Of a stretch of DNA of 64,000 bases, positions 1 through 8,832 are shown piece after piece. The notes below the pieces were generated by a model. It was not told where the DNA came from and searched no databases. It saw nothing but the letters and a program-made list of their open reading frames with translations. A program made the position numbers and the translations under genes. The DNA comes from Pedobacter cryoconitis (GTDB lineage: Bacteria > Bacteroidota > Bacteroidia > Sphingobacteriales > Sphingobacteriaceae), in assembly GCF_001590605.1 (NCBI RefSeq), contig NZ_CP014504.1:2790001-2854000 (forward strand). The letters are read 5' to 3'. Each line of letters starts with the position of its first letter. Positions within the stretch are counted from its first letter, which is position 1.

Positions 1-464
1 GTGCAGGTTACCTGAATGGCTTCTCCGATCCTGAATATATCAAAGACCTTCCAAAATTTCAGCTGCCCCTGCCCGCTTTAAAGCAAGGCACTTTCAGAGC
101 TTTTGAAATTGTTGGAGATTCTATGCTGCCTATTCAGCCGGGCAGTATCATTATTGGCGAATATATGGATAACTGGAATGATGTAAAAACCGGGGAAACG
201 TATGTAATCGTTAGTAAAAATGAAGGCGTTGTCTATAAACGTGCAGGAAACCGCTTCAAAGAGAACAAGGAATTGAAACTGGTTTCAGATAACAAGCTGT
301 ACGACCCTTACAATGTTCCTGCTGAAGATATCCTGGAGATCTGGAAAGCAAAGGCTTATATCAGCTCTACGCTACCTGATGCAACCCCTGAGCCAACGAT
401 GGAGACCCTGACTAATATGATGTCCCAGATGCAAAAGTCGATCTCACAAATGAATAAAAACTAA
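1..464 (+). CDS. S24/LexA-like XRE-type repressor, C-terminal part
   Basis: The frame is open from the first bases of the window, so the start and any N-terminal HTH lie outside it; the internal ATG at 123 is not the start. The visible part is a peptidase S24 domain: an Ala-Gly pair right at the left edge (position 3-8) fits the self-cleavage site, GDSM (codons around 117-126) carries the nucleophilic serine, and the VYKRAG segment supplies the lysine of the Ser-Lys dyad. Such proteins are LexA/CI-type repressors that cut themselves when DNA is damaged or that act as phage-like regulators. In Bacteroidota many non-LexA versions exist, so the target genes cannot be named. It ends 55 bases before a small secreted protein on the same strand. 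Family assignment is firm; the specific role is not. Confidence 0.8.
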   Translation, partial: AGYLNGFSDPEYIKDLPKFQLPLPALKQGTFRAFEIVGDSMLPIQPGSIIIGEYMDNWNDVKTGETYVIVSKNEGVVYKRAGNRFKENKELKLVSDNKLYDPYNVPAEDILEIWKAKAYISSTLPDATPEPTMETLTNMMSQMQKSISQMNKN

Positions 465-519
465 ATCGCTTTTAAACCCTTTCCCTGTTTTTCACTCTAT
501 GCTTTAAAACCACATACAA

Positions 520-930
520 ATGAAAAGAATCGTTTTAACATTAGCCATAGCATTCGCTGGATTAACTGCAAGTTATGCGCAAAGCACAGGAAAACAGAAA
601 ATGACCCCGGAACAAAGAGCAGAGAAAAGCACTGCTAAACTGGAAAAAGAATTGCACCTGACTGCCGATCAGAAACAAAAGGTTTATGCAGTAGAACTTG
701 ACAAGTACAAGCAAACTGAAGCATGGCATAAAGAAACAAGTGCAGACAGAAAAGCGAAGAGAGATCAGCATATGGCTTCTAAAAAAGAAACTGATACAAA
801 GATTGACCAGGTGTTAACTGCTGATCAGAAGAAAAAACTGGATGATTTGCGCACAGCGAAGAAAGCCAGAATGCAAGACAAGAAGGACCATCACAAAGGA
901 CCTAAACCTGCGGATAAAGTACAAGAATAA
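520..930 (+). CDS. small secreted Spy/DUF4890-like protein
   Basis: A 136-residue protein with a clean signal peptide (residues 1-20, ending SYAQ). The mature part is almost entirely charged helix: a region with TPEQRAEK and LTADQKQKVY, then a second LTADQKKKLDDL copy near the C-terminus, and a Lys/His-rich tail. This repeated 'LT.dQ..k' pattern is typical of the small periplasmic DUF4890 proteins of Bacteroidota, which resemble the Spy/CpxP chaperone family in layout. A role in envelope stress or metal binding is inference only. ATG at 520 is well placed, and a terminator follows at 965-1005, so it is probably transcribed alone or with the upstream repressor. Confidence 0.7.
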   Translation: MKRIVLTLAIAFAGLTASYAQSTGKQKMTPEQRAEKSTAKLEKELHLTADQKQKVYAVELDKYKQTEAWHKETSADRKAKRDQHMASKKETDTKIDQVLTADQKKKLDDLRTAKKARMQDKKDHHKGPKPADKVQE

Positions 931-964
931 AGTAGAAGAATAAGATATAGGATCACACCTGTAT

Positions 965-1005
965 AAGCCTCCGGAAAGCAATCTGCTATCTGGGGGCTTT
1001 TTTTT
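965..1005 (+). terminator. intrinsic terminator after the DUF4890-like gene
   Basis: AAGCCTCC (965-972) pairs with GGGGGCTT (992-999) with one wobble pair, with a smaller AGCA/TGCT stem inside, followed by a run of eight T. Confidence 0.75.
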
Positions 1006-1055
1006 GGAATAAACAGTGGATAATATATAATACTGGAAAATTAAAGGCAAAAAAA

Positions 1056-1083
1056 AGGGGTAGCAAATTGCTACCCCTTTTTC
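1056..1083 (-). terminator. intrinsic terminator of the thrS-infC-rpmI-rplT operon
   Basis: GGGGTAGC (1057-1064) and GCTACCCC (1070-1077) form a perfect stem flanked by A8 on one side and T6 on the other, so it works in both directions. It lies just beyond the rplT stop. Confidence 0.85.
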
Positions 1084-1100
1084 GTTGATGTTATATATTT

Positions 1101-1445
1101 CTATTTAACTGTATCAATTACTGCTTTGAAAGCTTCTGGATGATTCATAGCTAAGTCAGCTAAAACCTTACGGTTTAAACCAATATTTTTAGCCGCTAAT
1201 TTACCAATGAATTGAGAGTAAGAAATTCCATATTGACGCGCACCAGCGTTAATACGTTGAATCCACAAACCGCGGAATTCTCTTTTCTTAACTTTACGGT
1301 CACGGTATGCATATTGCAAACCTTTCTCAACCGTATTTTTTGCTACAGTGAATACTTTACTTCTTGATCCCCAATAGCCTTTGGCCATATTAAGGACTTT
1401 TTTCCGTCTTCTTCTCGAAGCTACTGCGTTTACCGAACGTGGCAT
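1101..1445 (-). CDS. rplT: 50S ribosomal protein L20
   Basis: A 114-residue, strongly basic protein of the usual L20 length. It begins MPRSVNAV and carries the family hallmarks [16 protein letters not shown] (about 21-36) and the C-terminal [20 protein letters not shown]20 binds 23S rRNA early in 50S assembly. It is the last gene of the thrS-infC-rpmI-rplT cluster; 76 bases separate it from rpmI. In many bacteria L20 represses its own operon by binding the leader of rpmI-rplT; I do not see a clear rRNA-mimicking structure here, so that regulation is not claimed. Confidence 0.97.
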   Translation of the reverse strand: MPRSVNAVASRRRRKKVLNMAKGYWGSRSKVFTVAKNTVEKGLQYAYRDRKVKKREFRGLWIQRINAGARQYGISYSQFIGKLAAKNIGLNRKVLADLAMNHPEAFKAVIDTVK

Positions 1446-1521
1446 AGTGTTGTTGTTTTTTGATAAACGGTGTTGCGTATTTCAGCAAACTTACTACCGG
1501 GTACCTGGTTTAAAATTCTAA

Positions 1522-1722
1522 TTATTTACCGATAGCAAGCATACGCTTAACGTTGCCCATATCAGCAGCTGACACCATTGAGGTGTGACCCAAATTACGC
1601 TTACGTTTAGTAGACATTTTTGTTAAAATGTGACTTTTGTATGCGTTTTTTCTTGCGATTTTACCGGTTCCAGTAAGCGAAAAACGCTTTTTAGCACTGG
1701 AATTGGTTTTCATTTTTGGCAT
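1522..1722 (-). CDS. rpmI: 50S ribosomal protein L35
   Basis: A 66-residue basic protein of normal length with the L35 signature [20 protein letters not shown] and the conserved [17 protein letters not shown] stretch near residues 29-46. It is a 50S subunit protein. It sits 26 bases downstream of infC and 76 upstream of rplT, the standard order, and is certainly co-transcribed with them. Confidence 0.97.
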   Translation of the reverse strand: MPKMKTNSSAKKRFSLTGTGKIARKNAYKSHILTKMSTKRKRNLGHTSMVSAADMGNVKRMLAIGK

Positions 1723-1748
1723 AACCTGTTCTTATTTATGTAATTTAT

Positions 1749-2318
1749 TTATTTTTTTGCAACTTTTGGAGCAAGGGTAAGGAACATACGTTTACCTTCT
1801 AACTTAGGTAAAAGTTCAACCTTTCCTATATCTTCCAAAGCTTGTGCGAACTTAAGCAATAAGATCTCTCCCTGCTCTTTGTAAACGATCGCTCTACCTT
1901 TGAAATGCACATATGCTCTAACTTTCTCTCCATTCTCAAGGAAACTAACTGCATGTTTCAGTTTGAACTGAAAATCATGATCATTGGTGTTAGGTCCGAA
2001 ACGGATCTCCTTAATAATAGTTTGTTTAGCATTCGCCTTAATCTCTTTCTGCTTTTTCTTTTGTTCGTAAACAAACTTGCTGTAATCGATTATTCTACAA
2101 ACCGGTGGAACTGCGTTTGGTGATATTTCTACCAGATCCAACTCCAGTTCATCGGCAAGGGCTAAAGCTTTTGCCAAAGGATAAATCCCCGGTTCAACAT
2201 TATCGCCAGCTAATCTAACCTCCTGGGCTCTGATAAACTGATTAATATTATGTTCTGCTTCTTTTTTCTTAAAAGGAGGACGTGGTCCCCTATTAAATCC
2301 TGGTCTGCCTAATGCCAA
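1749..2318 (-). CDS. infC: translation initiation factor IF-3
   Basis: A 189-residue IF-3: N-domain around residues 22-90 ([16 protein letters not shown], then [12 protein letters not shown]), the basic linker [12 protein letters not shown], and the C-domain beginning [15 protein letters not shown]. It binds the 30S subunit and checks the start codon and initiator tRNA. No ATG lies at the start: the best in-frame candidate is TTG at 2316-2318, 13 bases after the thrS stop; an ATA codon lies two codons upstream. A rare start is the classic device by which IF-3 represses its own translation (AUU in E. coli). The family is certain; the exact start codon is inferred. Confidence 0.95.
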   Translation of the reverse strand: MALGRPGFNRGPRPPFKKKEAEHNINQFIRAQEVRLAGDNVEPGIYPLAKALALADELELDLVEISPNAVPPVCRIIDYSKFVYEQKKKQKEIKANAKQTIIKEIRFGPNTNDHDFQFKLKHAVSFLENGEKVRAYVHFKGRAIVYKEQGEILLLKFAQALEDIGKVELLPKLEGKRMFLTLAPKVAKK

Positions 2319-2331
2319 ATTTATATACTGT

Positions 2332-4257
2332 TTAAACTGTTATTTCTTTAATTAATAATTCGCTGAACGCCTGGATAGTCATTTCTCCTAAATCTCCTTC
2401 TCCGTGCTTCCTTACTGATAATTTTCCTTCTGCCATTTCCTTTTCCCCGATAATCAGCATATAAGGAGTTTTTTTCACCTCAGCGTCCCTGATTTTCCTT
2501 CCGATTTTCTCATCGCGAAAGTCAATCAAACCGCGAATATCGGAATTATTTAGTTCATCTGAAACTTTTTTGGCATATTCTTCATACTTTTCTGAAATAG
2601 GAAGGATTATAAATTGCTCAGGGGAAAGCCATAATGGGAAATTTCCTGCACAATGTTCAATCAGAACTGCTATAAAACGTTCCAGAGAACCGAATGGGGC
2701 ACGATGGATCATTACCGGTCTGTGTTTCAGGTTGTCGCTGCCAGTGTATTCCAGTTCAAATCTTTCCGGTAAATTATAATCTACCTGGATTGTTCCCAAC
2801 TGCCATTTTCTGCCTAAAGCATCTTTTACCATGAAATCCAGTTTCGGCCCGTAAAATGCCGCCTCACCATATTCGATTACTGTATTCAAACCTTTCTCTG
2901 CCGAAGCTTCGATAATTGCATCTTCAGCAAGTTTCCAGTTTTCATCAGTACCAATATATTTCGACTTATTTTCCGGATCTCTTAAGGAAATCTGCGCAGT
3001 GTAATTTTCAAATCCTAAAGATTTAAATACATACAATACCAGATCAATTACCTTCATGAATTCGTCTTTCACCTGGTCTGGACGACAGAATAAGTGTGCA
3101 TCATCCTGAGTAAACCCACGAACCCTGGTTAAGCCATGTAACTCACCACTTTGCTCGTAACGGTAAACAGTACCGAATTCTGCCAAACGCAATGGAAGGT
3201 CTTTATAAGAACGTGGTTTAACTTTATATATTTCACAGTGATGCGGGCAGTTCATTGGTTTTAACATGAACTCCTCCCCTTCCTGAGGTGTTTTTATCCC
3301 CTGAAAAGAATCAGCTCCATACTTATCCCAGTGACCTGAAGTTACATACAGGTTTTTATGACCAATATGCGGAGTGATTACTTGCTCGTATCCTGCTTTT
3401 CCTTGTGCCTTGGTTAAGAAATTCACTAAACGTTCGCGCAAAGCAGCTCCCTTAGGCAACCACAATGGCAAGCCCATTCCTACTTTCTCAGAGAAAGCAA
3501 ATAATTCAAGCTCTTTTCCTAATTTCCTGTGGTCGCGTCTTTTAGCTTCCTCGATCATCAACAGATATTCTGTTAATTCACTTGCTTTAGGGAAAGTAAC
3601 GCCATAAATACGGGTTAACTGTTTTTTAGTTTCATCACCTCTCCAGTACGCACCAGCAACGTTTGTTAACTTTACAGCTTTGATAAACCCTGTATTCGGA
3701 AGATGCGGGCCACGGCATAAATCAGTAAATTCACCTTGTTTATAAAAAGTGATTTTACCGTCTTCCAGTCCCTGTATAAGGTCTAATTTATACTCATCTC
3801 CTTTTTCAGTGAAATAGGCAACTGCATCTGCTTTGGAAACATTTTCCCTTACAAAAACTTCTTTTTGTTTGGCCAGTTCCATGAATTTGGTTTCTATCGC
3901 TTTAAAGTGATCTGAAGAAAATTCCTGATCTCCGAAATCAACATCATAATAGAAGCCTGTTTCAATAGCAGGGCCAATACCGAATTTAGTACCTGGATAT
4001 AGCGCTTCTAATGCTTCGGCCATAATGTGGGCAGAAGAGTGCCAGAAGGTAGCTTTACCAGCGGTATCATTCCAGGTTAATAATTTAACTGCTGCATCTT
4101 TTTCAATAGGCCTGGAAGAATCCCAGACTTCGCCGTTAACTTCGGCCGCTAAAACGTTACGGGCAAGACCTTCAGATATCGATAGCGCAATCTGGTGGGC
4201 ACTGGTTCCCTTTTCATATGGACGTACTGAGCCATCCGGAAGTGTAATGTTAATCAT
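2332..4257 (-). CDS. thrS: threonyl-tRNA synthetase
   Basis: A 641-residue class II synthetase of standard length. The TGS domain covers residues 1-61; the editing domain has HSSAH at 73-77 for clearing mischarged Ser-tRNA; the catalytic domain holds the motif [15 protein letters not shown] with zinc-binding Cys, motif 2 ([11 protein letters not shown]) and motif 3 ([11 protein letters not shown]); the last ~105 residues are the anticodon-binding domain. It charges tRNA-Thr with threonine. First gene of the four-gene operon. A -7 like element lies at 4331-4338, giving a leader of about 65 bases with a small hairpin at 4305-4323 (AATCAC/GTGATT). Confidence 0.98.
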   Translation of the reverse strand: MINITLPDGSVRPYEKGTSAHQIALSISEGLARNVLAAEVNGEVWDSSRPIEKDAAVKLLTWNDTAGKATFWHSSAHIMAEALEALYPGTKFGIGPAIETGFYYDVDFGDQEFSSDHFKAIETKFMELAKQKEVFVRENVSKADAVAYFTEKGDEYKLDLIQGLEDGKITFYKQGEFTDLCRGPHLPNTGFIKAVKLTNVAGAYWRGDETKKQLTRIYGVTFPKASELTEYLLMIEEAKRRDHRKLGKELELFAFSEKVGMGLPLWLPKGAALRERLVNFLTKAQGKAGYEQVITPHIGHKNLYVTSGHWDKYGADSFQGIKTPQEGEEFMLKPMNCPHHCEIYKVKPRSYKDLPLRLAEFGTVYRYEQSGELHGLTRVRGFTQDDAHLFCRPDQVKDEFMKVIDLVLYVFKSLGFENYTAQISLRDPENKSKYIGTDENWKLAEDAIIEASAEKGLNTVIEYGEAAFYGPKLDFMVKDALGRKWQLGTIQVDYNLPERFELEYTGSDNLKHRPVMIHRAPFGSLERFIAVLIEHCAGNFPLWLSPEQFIILPISEKYEEYAKKVSDELNNSDIRGLIDFRDEKIGRKIRDAEVKKTPYMLIIGEKEMAEGKLSVRKHGEGDLGEMTIQAFSELLIKEITV

Positions 4258-4330
4258 CTACAACTATGATTTATATGTGAATTTAATGAATTAATGGTGT
4301 CGAATCACTTACAAGGTGATTTCTTGGAGA

Positions 4331-4338
4331 CAAAGGTA
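4331..4338 (-). promoter_or_regulatory. probable -7 element for thrS operon
   Basis: Read on the minus strand this is TACCTTTG, a perfect match to the Bacteroidota TAnnTTTG element, 74 bases upstream of the thrS ATG. No convincing -33 TTTG is seen at the usual distance. Confidence 0.5.
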
Positions 4339-4423
4339 TGTTTTTATGCTGCAATTCGGGAAATAAATTCAAAAATGGGGCAAATGTCCCTGTTCATTTC
4401 CCGTATTTAATTGCTAATTAGTT

Positions 4424-5359
4424 TTAAGAAGCAATCAATCTGCTTGTTTCATTTTCAAGTGGTACCATCTCCTGCTCAAAAATATCCTGGATCGTTTTAA
4501 TTTCCGCAGCATAAATTGTTTTTTTACGCATAGCGAAATGAAGGATATTTTCCATGACTTTACTTCCCTCCCAAACTAATTTAACGCTGCCATTCAATAT
4601 TTCGTGGCGGCATAAAAAGTCTGGCACCACCGCGAATCCTTCCATTCCTTTAATACAGCGCACAATAGAGCTCATATTAGGGACAATATAATTAGGTTTA
4701 AAATCCAGTCTCTTATTAAAATTGAAATGCCAGAATCTCATCAGGTGCTCCATATCTCCAGAAGTCCCATACCAGATCTGATGTTTCAACCACTCCTGCA
4801 TCCCTTTCAAATTTCCATCTTTATGCATCAGGTCAAAATCTGTCATGTCATTTTCTGATCCCCCTACCAGCACAATCCGCTCTTTTGAAAATGGCTTATA
4901 GGCGATATTCTTCATGCTATTATCCATATGCGGGGTAATCACCATGTCGAGGATTCCGTTATCCAGATCGTTCAGCATTTGCGGATAATCCCCGAATTTT
5001 ACAATCACATTAAAGGATAAACTTGATAAATAAGGTTCAAGCATCAGCTGAAAGGTTTCGAAACACATTCCTAAACTTAAGGTCGGTTTTTCTTTTTCAG
5101 TACTTCGGTGGAAGTGTTTTTCGGCCTCTTCTAATTTCAGTAAAGCTTCCAGCACAAAGTTGTACATCACCTTACCTCTTTCGGTTGGAACCATCTTTCT
5201 GGATGTCCGGTCAAAAAGTTTATAGCCCACATAAGCCTCTAAAGAGCTAAGGTGCAAACTTACGCCCGGTTGAGAAACGAAAAGTGCTTCTGCGGCTCCG
5301 GTCAAAGTGCCGGTTTCATAAATAGCTTTAAATGTGCGGTACCATTCCAGATTGACCAT
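4424..5359 (-). CDS. LysR-family transcriptional regulator
   Basis: About 311 residues from the preferred ATG at 5359 (another ATG lies three codons upstream at 5368). Residues 1-65 form the winged HTH (TGTLTGAAEALFVSQPGVSLHLSSLEAYVG), and the rest is a periplasmic-binding-like effector domain (VIVKFGDYPQMLNDL, DMVITPH, IVRCIKGMEGFAVVPDFL). It is unaccompanied by an obvious divergent target gene; the 5' side is a large non-coding palindrome (5441-5567). A -7 element is at 5379-5386 and a small perfect dyad overlaps the start, suggesting autoregulation. Ligand and targets unknown. Confidence 0.88.
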   Translation of the reverse strand: MVNLEWYRTFKAIYETGTLTGAAEALFVSQPGVSLHLSSLEAYVGYKLFDRTSRKMVPTERGKVMYNFVLEALLKLEEAEKHFHRSTEKEKPTLSLGMCFETFQLMLEPYLSSLSFNVIVKFGDYPQMLNDLDNGILDMVITPHMDNSMKNIAYKPFSKERIVLVGGSENDMTDFDLMHKDGNLKGMQEWLKHQIWYGTSGDMEHLMRFWHFNFNKRLDFKPNYIVPNMSSIVRCIKGMEGFAVVPDFLCRHEILNGSVKLVWEGSKVMENILHFAMRKKTIYAAEIKTIQDIFEQEMVPLENETSRLIAS

Positions 5360-5362
5360 AAG

Positions 5363-5378
5363 TATCATGAATATGATA
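5363..5378. promoter_or_regulatory. dyad at LysR gene start, possible autoregulatory operator
   Basis: TATCAT-GAAT-ATGATA is a perfect 6-bp inverted repeat containing the spaced T...A pattern of LysR boxes; it sits between the -7 element and the ATG at 5359. Function is inferred. Confidence 0.35.
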
Positions 5379-5386
5379 CAAATATA
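5379..5386 (-). promoter_or_regulatory. -7 element of the LysR gene
   Basis: Minus-strand TATATTTG matches TAnnTTTG and lies about 20 bases before the preferred start codon. Confidence 0.5.
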
Positions 5387-5440
5387 CGATTTATATCATA
5401 ATAATAACAGTACTAACGTAGCGTTTGTAGCCGGGTTCTA

Positions 5441-5567
5441 TAGGGGTTGTGGCTAGGTTGTGGTACACATTGAACTAGGGTTGAAGTAGGGTTGAACTAC
5501 CCTTGAAGTACCTCAGGCTACTTCAACCCTAGTTCAGTACTACTTCAATGTATACCACAACCCCTAC
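5441..5567. repeat. long imperfect palindrome built from ~11-bp units
   Basis: TAGGGGTTGTGG (5441-5452) is matched in inverse by CCACAACCCCTA (5555-5566), and the interior repeats units such as AGGGTTGAAGT, AGGGTTGAACT, ACCCTTGAAGT and their complements ACTTCAACCCT and AGTTCAGTACT. The arms fold on each other with one ~11-base and one ~10-base bulge. No reading frame is present. It occupies the 259-base gap between the LysR gene and the GNAT gene stop. Confidence 0.8.
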
Positions 5568-5627
5568 AGTACTATACCAGATCTGCTCCATAACAAGACC
5601 GTAAAATCAGCTTAAAAGAGAAATCGT

Positions 5628-6176
5628 TTATCGATTAATCCGTGAATAAATAACCGCATCCAGAAACTTGCCTTCATAAAAACAATTTTCTTTGAAATGC
5701 CCTTCTTTCACAAATTTGTGTTTGATCAATAACTGCTCAGAAGCAAAGTTATCCGGATCAATTACGGCTTCAAGAGAATGAAATTTAAGCACATTAAAAG
5801 CATAGTCGATTACTGTGTTAAATGCTTCACTGATAATTCCTTTCCGGTGATAATCCGGATGAAGAATATACCCGGTTTCTGTCCGGTAGTTCTCTGGCTG
5901 CATTCTGATCAGGCAAATCATACCTAACAATTTAGGATCATCCTTAAATGAAATTCCCCAGTTGATACCGACATTATCTTCAATAGCTTTATTAACGACA
6001 TTGATATGTTCCAATGCATCTTCTTTAGTCTTTGCAAGCGGACGGGGAATATATTTCATTGTCTGCGCATCAGATCTGATCGCAAATACTTCATCAACGT
6101 CGGCAGGGGTAATCTTTCTGAGTACTAAACGCTCCGATTCCAATACTGGAAAGGGATTAAAGTTAATTTCCAGCAT
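5628..6176 (-). CDS. GNAT-family N-acetyltransferase (RimJ/RimL-like)
   Basis: 182 residues. The N-terminal LESERLVLRKITPADVDEVFAIR is the standard RimJ/RimL-type start of GNAT fold enzymes, followed by GYILHPDYHRKGIISEAFN, in which the R/KGI segment forms the acetyl-CoA pyrophosphate loop, and the C-terminal SEQLLIKHKFVKEGHFKEN. It transfers an acetyl group from acetyl-CoA to an unknown amine, often a protein N-terminus or an antibiotic-like molecule. Its start overlaps the rpiA stop by 14 bases, so the two are co-transcribed with translational coupling. Substrate cannot be told from sequence. Confidence 0.88.
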   Translation of the reverse strand: MLEINFNPFPVLESERLVLRKITPADVDEVFAIRSDAQTMKYIPRPLAKTKEDALEHINVVNKAIEDNVGINWGISFKDDPKLLGMICLIRMQPENYRTETGYILHPDYHRKGIISEAFNTVIDYAFNVLKFHSLEAVIDPDNFASEQLLIKHKFVKEGHFKENCFYEGKFLDAVIYSRINR

Positions 6177-6858
6177 ATATAATAGTTTCAGTTCCTTTTC
6201 CCATGATCACCTTTGAGGTGAGCTGCACAAATAAGCCATGTGCTAAAATCCCTTCTATCCTGTTCAAGCTTGCTGATAAAGCAGCAGGATCACTGATCAG
6301 TCCAAAATCTGCATCTACAATAATATTATGATTATCTGTGATAAATGGTGCGTTATCTTTCATCCGGACTTCTCCTTTACCGTTTAATTTACCAAGTTGT
6401 TGTAACACATAAGTAAGTGCTATTGGCACCACTTCAATGGGAACTTTAAATTTCCCCAGCTGCGTAACCAGTTTACCAGAATCCGCAATAATAATTTCAT
6501 TTTTAGTGAGGGAAGCCACAATCTTCTCTCTGAATAATGCGCCACCACCACCTTTAACTAAATTCAACTGTGTATCAAATTCATCTGCCCCATCTATTGT
6601 GATATCAATTGATTTAACCTGATCCATCGGCAGCAATTCAATTCCTAAGGACAAGGCAAGTGAAGCCGTATGCTCAGAAGTCGGTACGCCTTTGATTTTC
6701 AGCCCGTTTTTCACTAAAGCAGCTATTTCCTGAATGGCAAAAAAAGCGGTAGAGCCAGTACCTAGCCCAACGATATCATTTTGCTGAATAAATTTAACGG
6801 CCTCTCTGGCTGCGATCTGTTTTTCAAGATCTTTTTTATCAATTGATTGCTTGTCCAA
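6163..6858 (-). CDS. rpiA: ribose-5-phosphate isomerase A
   Basis: 231 residues, standard length. Motifs: GLGTGSTA (31-38) phosphate loop, DGADEFD around 90, and KGGGGALFREK near 102 with the catalytic Glu and Lys. It interconverts ribose-5-phosphate and ribulose-5-phosphate in the pentose phosphate pathway. The ATG at 6858 fits the usual N-terminus of the family. It precedes and overlaps the GNAT gene; upstream is the terminator of the heme locus, so it has its own promoter in the ~150-base gap. Confidence 0.97.
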   Translation of the reverse strand: MDKQSIDKKDLEKQIAAREAVKFIQQNDIVGLGTGSTAFFAIQEIAALVKNGLKIKGVPTSEHTASLALSLGIELLPMDQVKSIDITIDGADEFDTQLNLVKGGGGALFREKIVASLTKNEIIIADSGKLVTQLGKFKVPIEVVPIALTYVLQQLGKLNGKGEVRMKDNAPFITDNHNIIVDADFGLISDPAALSASLNRIEGILAHGLFVQLTSKVIMGKGTETIIYAGN

Positions 6859-6949
6859 AATATAAGGATTAATAAGGTTTCATCTGCTATTGGAGTGACA
6901 TTAGCTGCTGCTAAAACTAGGAAAAAAAACAGAAGGCCGCAAATCAGAA

Positions 6950-6974
6950 AAGCCCGGCCATAACGGCCAGGCTT
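6950..6974 (-). terminator. terminator of the hmu heme operon
   Basis: AAGCC-C-GGCC / GGCC-A-GGCTT stem with one mismatch, loop ATAAC, followed on the minus strand by TTTTC. It lies 33 bases past the hmuS stop. Confidence 0.65.
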
Positions 6975-7006
6975 CCTGGTATAAACTTAATTAATAGCAA
7001 CAAAAA

Positions 7007-8035
7007 CTAAGAAATGACAGCTACTTCATTCACCATCAGTCTCCAATGTTCGTTCTCAGGAATACCTGGCTTACGTTTACCGAAAAACTGGACGATGAGC
7101 TCACCAGCCTGATCAAATACCTCAATGCTGGTTACGATACCATCTGAAGTAGGTTTTTTAACTAACCAGACTTTATCAATTGCGTCTTCACGCAAGTGCA
7201 TATTAAAATCAGGATCTAAAACATTAAACCATGGGCCAGTTTGTAATAGGTTTTTAACCAGACCTGTATGGATCTGGATACAGCCTGCACTTCCTGTAAA
7301 CACCATGATTTCCAAATCATTCTCAGCAGCTTTTTCCAGCATTGCTTTTAAAGATTCTCTGGTAATCATTACTGCATGGCCTTCAGGAGCTAAACGTAAG
7401 CCTTGTGTTCTGGTGACACCGAATTTCCTTAACATGCCATGAAAATCATGCGTATCTTGTAATCCAAGCCAGGTTTCTTTAAAGGCTGTCACATCAATTT
7501 CTGAATCAGGTTTTTCTACGGCTACCTTTTTATCTGTAGTGATCAAAAGAGCTTCCTGCTGATCAGGGGCAGTAAATGCTGCCACTAAGGCATCATATGC
7601 TTGTACGTCGCTTGTCTCTACCAGGTAAATCTTATGAATTGCTGCTCCGTCTTTACCAAAAAACTGCAAACTTTTTCTGCCATTCTCATCCACCGCAAAA
7701 GCAGATGACCATTGCATCATAAATAACCTTAAATCAATATCAGGATTTACCACAAGGCCCATGGGGCCAGAAAAAGTAACATTTTTATAAATTCCTTTAC
7801 GTTCATGAACGCAATAGTCGTTCCGGGTCAAAGCCATTACTTTACCTAATGACTCTACTGCTTTCAGAATTTCCTGGAAAGCATTGGTCAGCCGGGTAAC
7901 TGCTCCTCCGATTGAAGTAGCGAGCAATTCAGCTTCAGTAGTTGCTAATTCTTTAGCGGCATCTCTTATACGTACTTTAGGATTTTCTGCTTTGAAAGCT
8001 TCCCATTGACTTTTTAATGCTATTACTTTTTCCAT
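7007..8035 (-). CDS. hmuS: hemin-degrading/heme-trafficking protein HmuS
   Basis: 342 residues from ATG 8035 (MEKVIALKSQWEAFK); the frame stays open upstream but would overlap hmuV. The protein has the two tandem HemS/ChuX-like repeats of the family: first half with VMALTRNDYCVHERKG and GPMGLVVNPDIDLRLFM, second half with the parallel VMVFTGSAGCIQIHTG and GPWFNVLDPDFNMHLRE. Members bind heme in the cytoplasm and either store or break it down. The second-repeat IQIHTG histidine is a plausible heme ligand. Last gene of hmuTUVS, 11 bases after hmuV. Confidence 0.93.
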   Translation of the reverse strand: MEKVIALKSQWEAFKAENPKVRIRDAAKELATTEAELLATSIGGAVTRLTNAFQEILKAVESLGKVMALTRNDYCVHERKGIYKNVTFSGPMGLVVNPDIDLRLFMMQWSSAFAVDENGRKSLQFFGKDGAAIHKIYLVETSDVQAYDALVAAFTAPDQQEALLITTDKKVAVEKPDSEIDVTAFKETWLGLQDTHDFHGMLRKFGVTRTQGLRLAPEGHAVMITRESLKAMLEKAAENDLEIMVFTGSAGCIQIHTGLVKNLLQTGPWFNVLDPDFNMHLREDAIDKVWLVKKPTSDGIVTSIEVFDQAGELIVQFFGKRKPGIPENEHWRLMVNEVAVIS

Positions 8036-8046
8036 TGTTATTAATT

Positions 8047-8829
8047 TTAGGTTTGTATAGTTGCTGGAATAACCAGCGGACAATTATATCCCTCGCATGC
8101 CATTAACTTAACGTTAATACTAAAGGTTTCATGTATATTTTCGCAATTAATGACTTCCAGCGGCGTCCCTATAGCTACTTTCCGGCCATTCTTCAGCATT
8201 AATATCTGATCTGCAAAACGGGAAGCAAAATTGATATCATGCAGGATACAAATGACACAATAACCACGATCTGCCAGCTTGCGGGCAAGCTCCATCACCT
8301 GCTGCTGATAGAGCAGATCAAGACCATTGGTCGGCTCATCTAAAAATAGACAAGCATCCGGGCAATCATAAATTTGTGCCAAAACACGGGAAAACTGAAC
8401 CCTTTGCTGCTCGCCTCCTGAAAGGGTATTGTAATCTCTGGCCGAAAGATGGGTAATGCCGGTTTCTTCCATGACCTGTTTTACGATTTCGTAATCTTTA
8501 GGCCCCGGCTGATGTTCAAAATGAGGGTACCTTCCCATCATCACCAATTCGTTCACAATAAAAGAAATAGAGATGGTATTTTGCTGAGAGAGTACTGCAC
8601 GTTGCTTTGCCAGCTGAGGCAAAGTATACTTTTTCAAGGATATCCCGCCTAGTTTGACATCACCAAAATCCGGTGAAATTTCTCTGCACAATAGTTTCAT
8701 CAATGTACTCTTTCCTGCTCCGTTAGCGCCCAGAATGGCTAATAATTCTCCAGATTTCACTTCAAAACTCAGCGCTTTTACTAATTCTTTCTTCCCAATC
8801 TGATAAGTGATATTTTCTACCTGGATCAT
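8047..8829 (-). CDS. hmuV: heme ABC transporter ATP-binding protein
   Basis: 260 residues with Walker A GANGAGKST (about 35-43), signature LSGGEQQRVQFSR near 138 and Walker B CLFLDEPTNGLD near 160, then the H-loop HDINFA. The order and sequence match the FecE/HmuV class of iron/heme importer ATPases. It powers HmuU in the inner membrane. Three bases separate it from hmuU upstream. The C-terminal stretch ends in CEGYNCPLVIPATIQT, a tail found in heme rather than siderophore importers. Confidence 0.95.
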   Translation of the reverse strand: MIQVENITYQIGKKELVKALSFEVKSGELLAILGANGAGKSTLMKLLCREISPDFGDVKLGGISLKKYTLPQLAKQRAVLSQQNTISISFIVNELVMMGRYPHFEHQPGPKDYEIVKQVMEETGITHLSARDYNTLSGGEQQRVQFSRVLAQIYDCPDACLFLDEPTNGLDLLYQQQVMELARKLADRGYCVICILHDINFASRFADQILMLKNGRKVAIGTPLEVINCENIHETFSINVKLMACEGYNCPLVIPATIQT

Positions 8830-8832
8830 AGC

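Noticed and set aside
814..1050. Open frame opposite the DUF4890-like gene
   Set aside because: It covers the terminator region and mirrors a real gene; low-complexity product with no family features.
4258..4330. T-box riboswitch before thrS
   Set aside because: Leader is only ~65 bases with one 6-bp hairpin; no T-box consensus, and T-boxes are not expected in this phylum.
5441..5567. CRISPR array
   Set aside because: Units are ~11 bases without spacers and invert in the middle; no cas genes.
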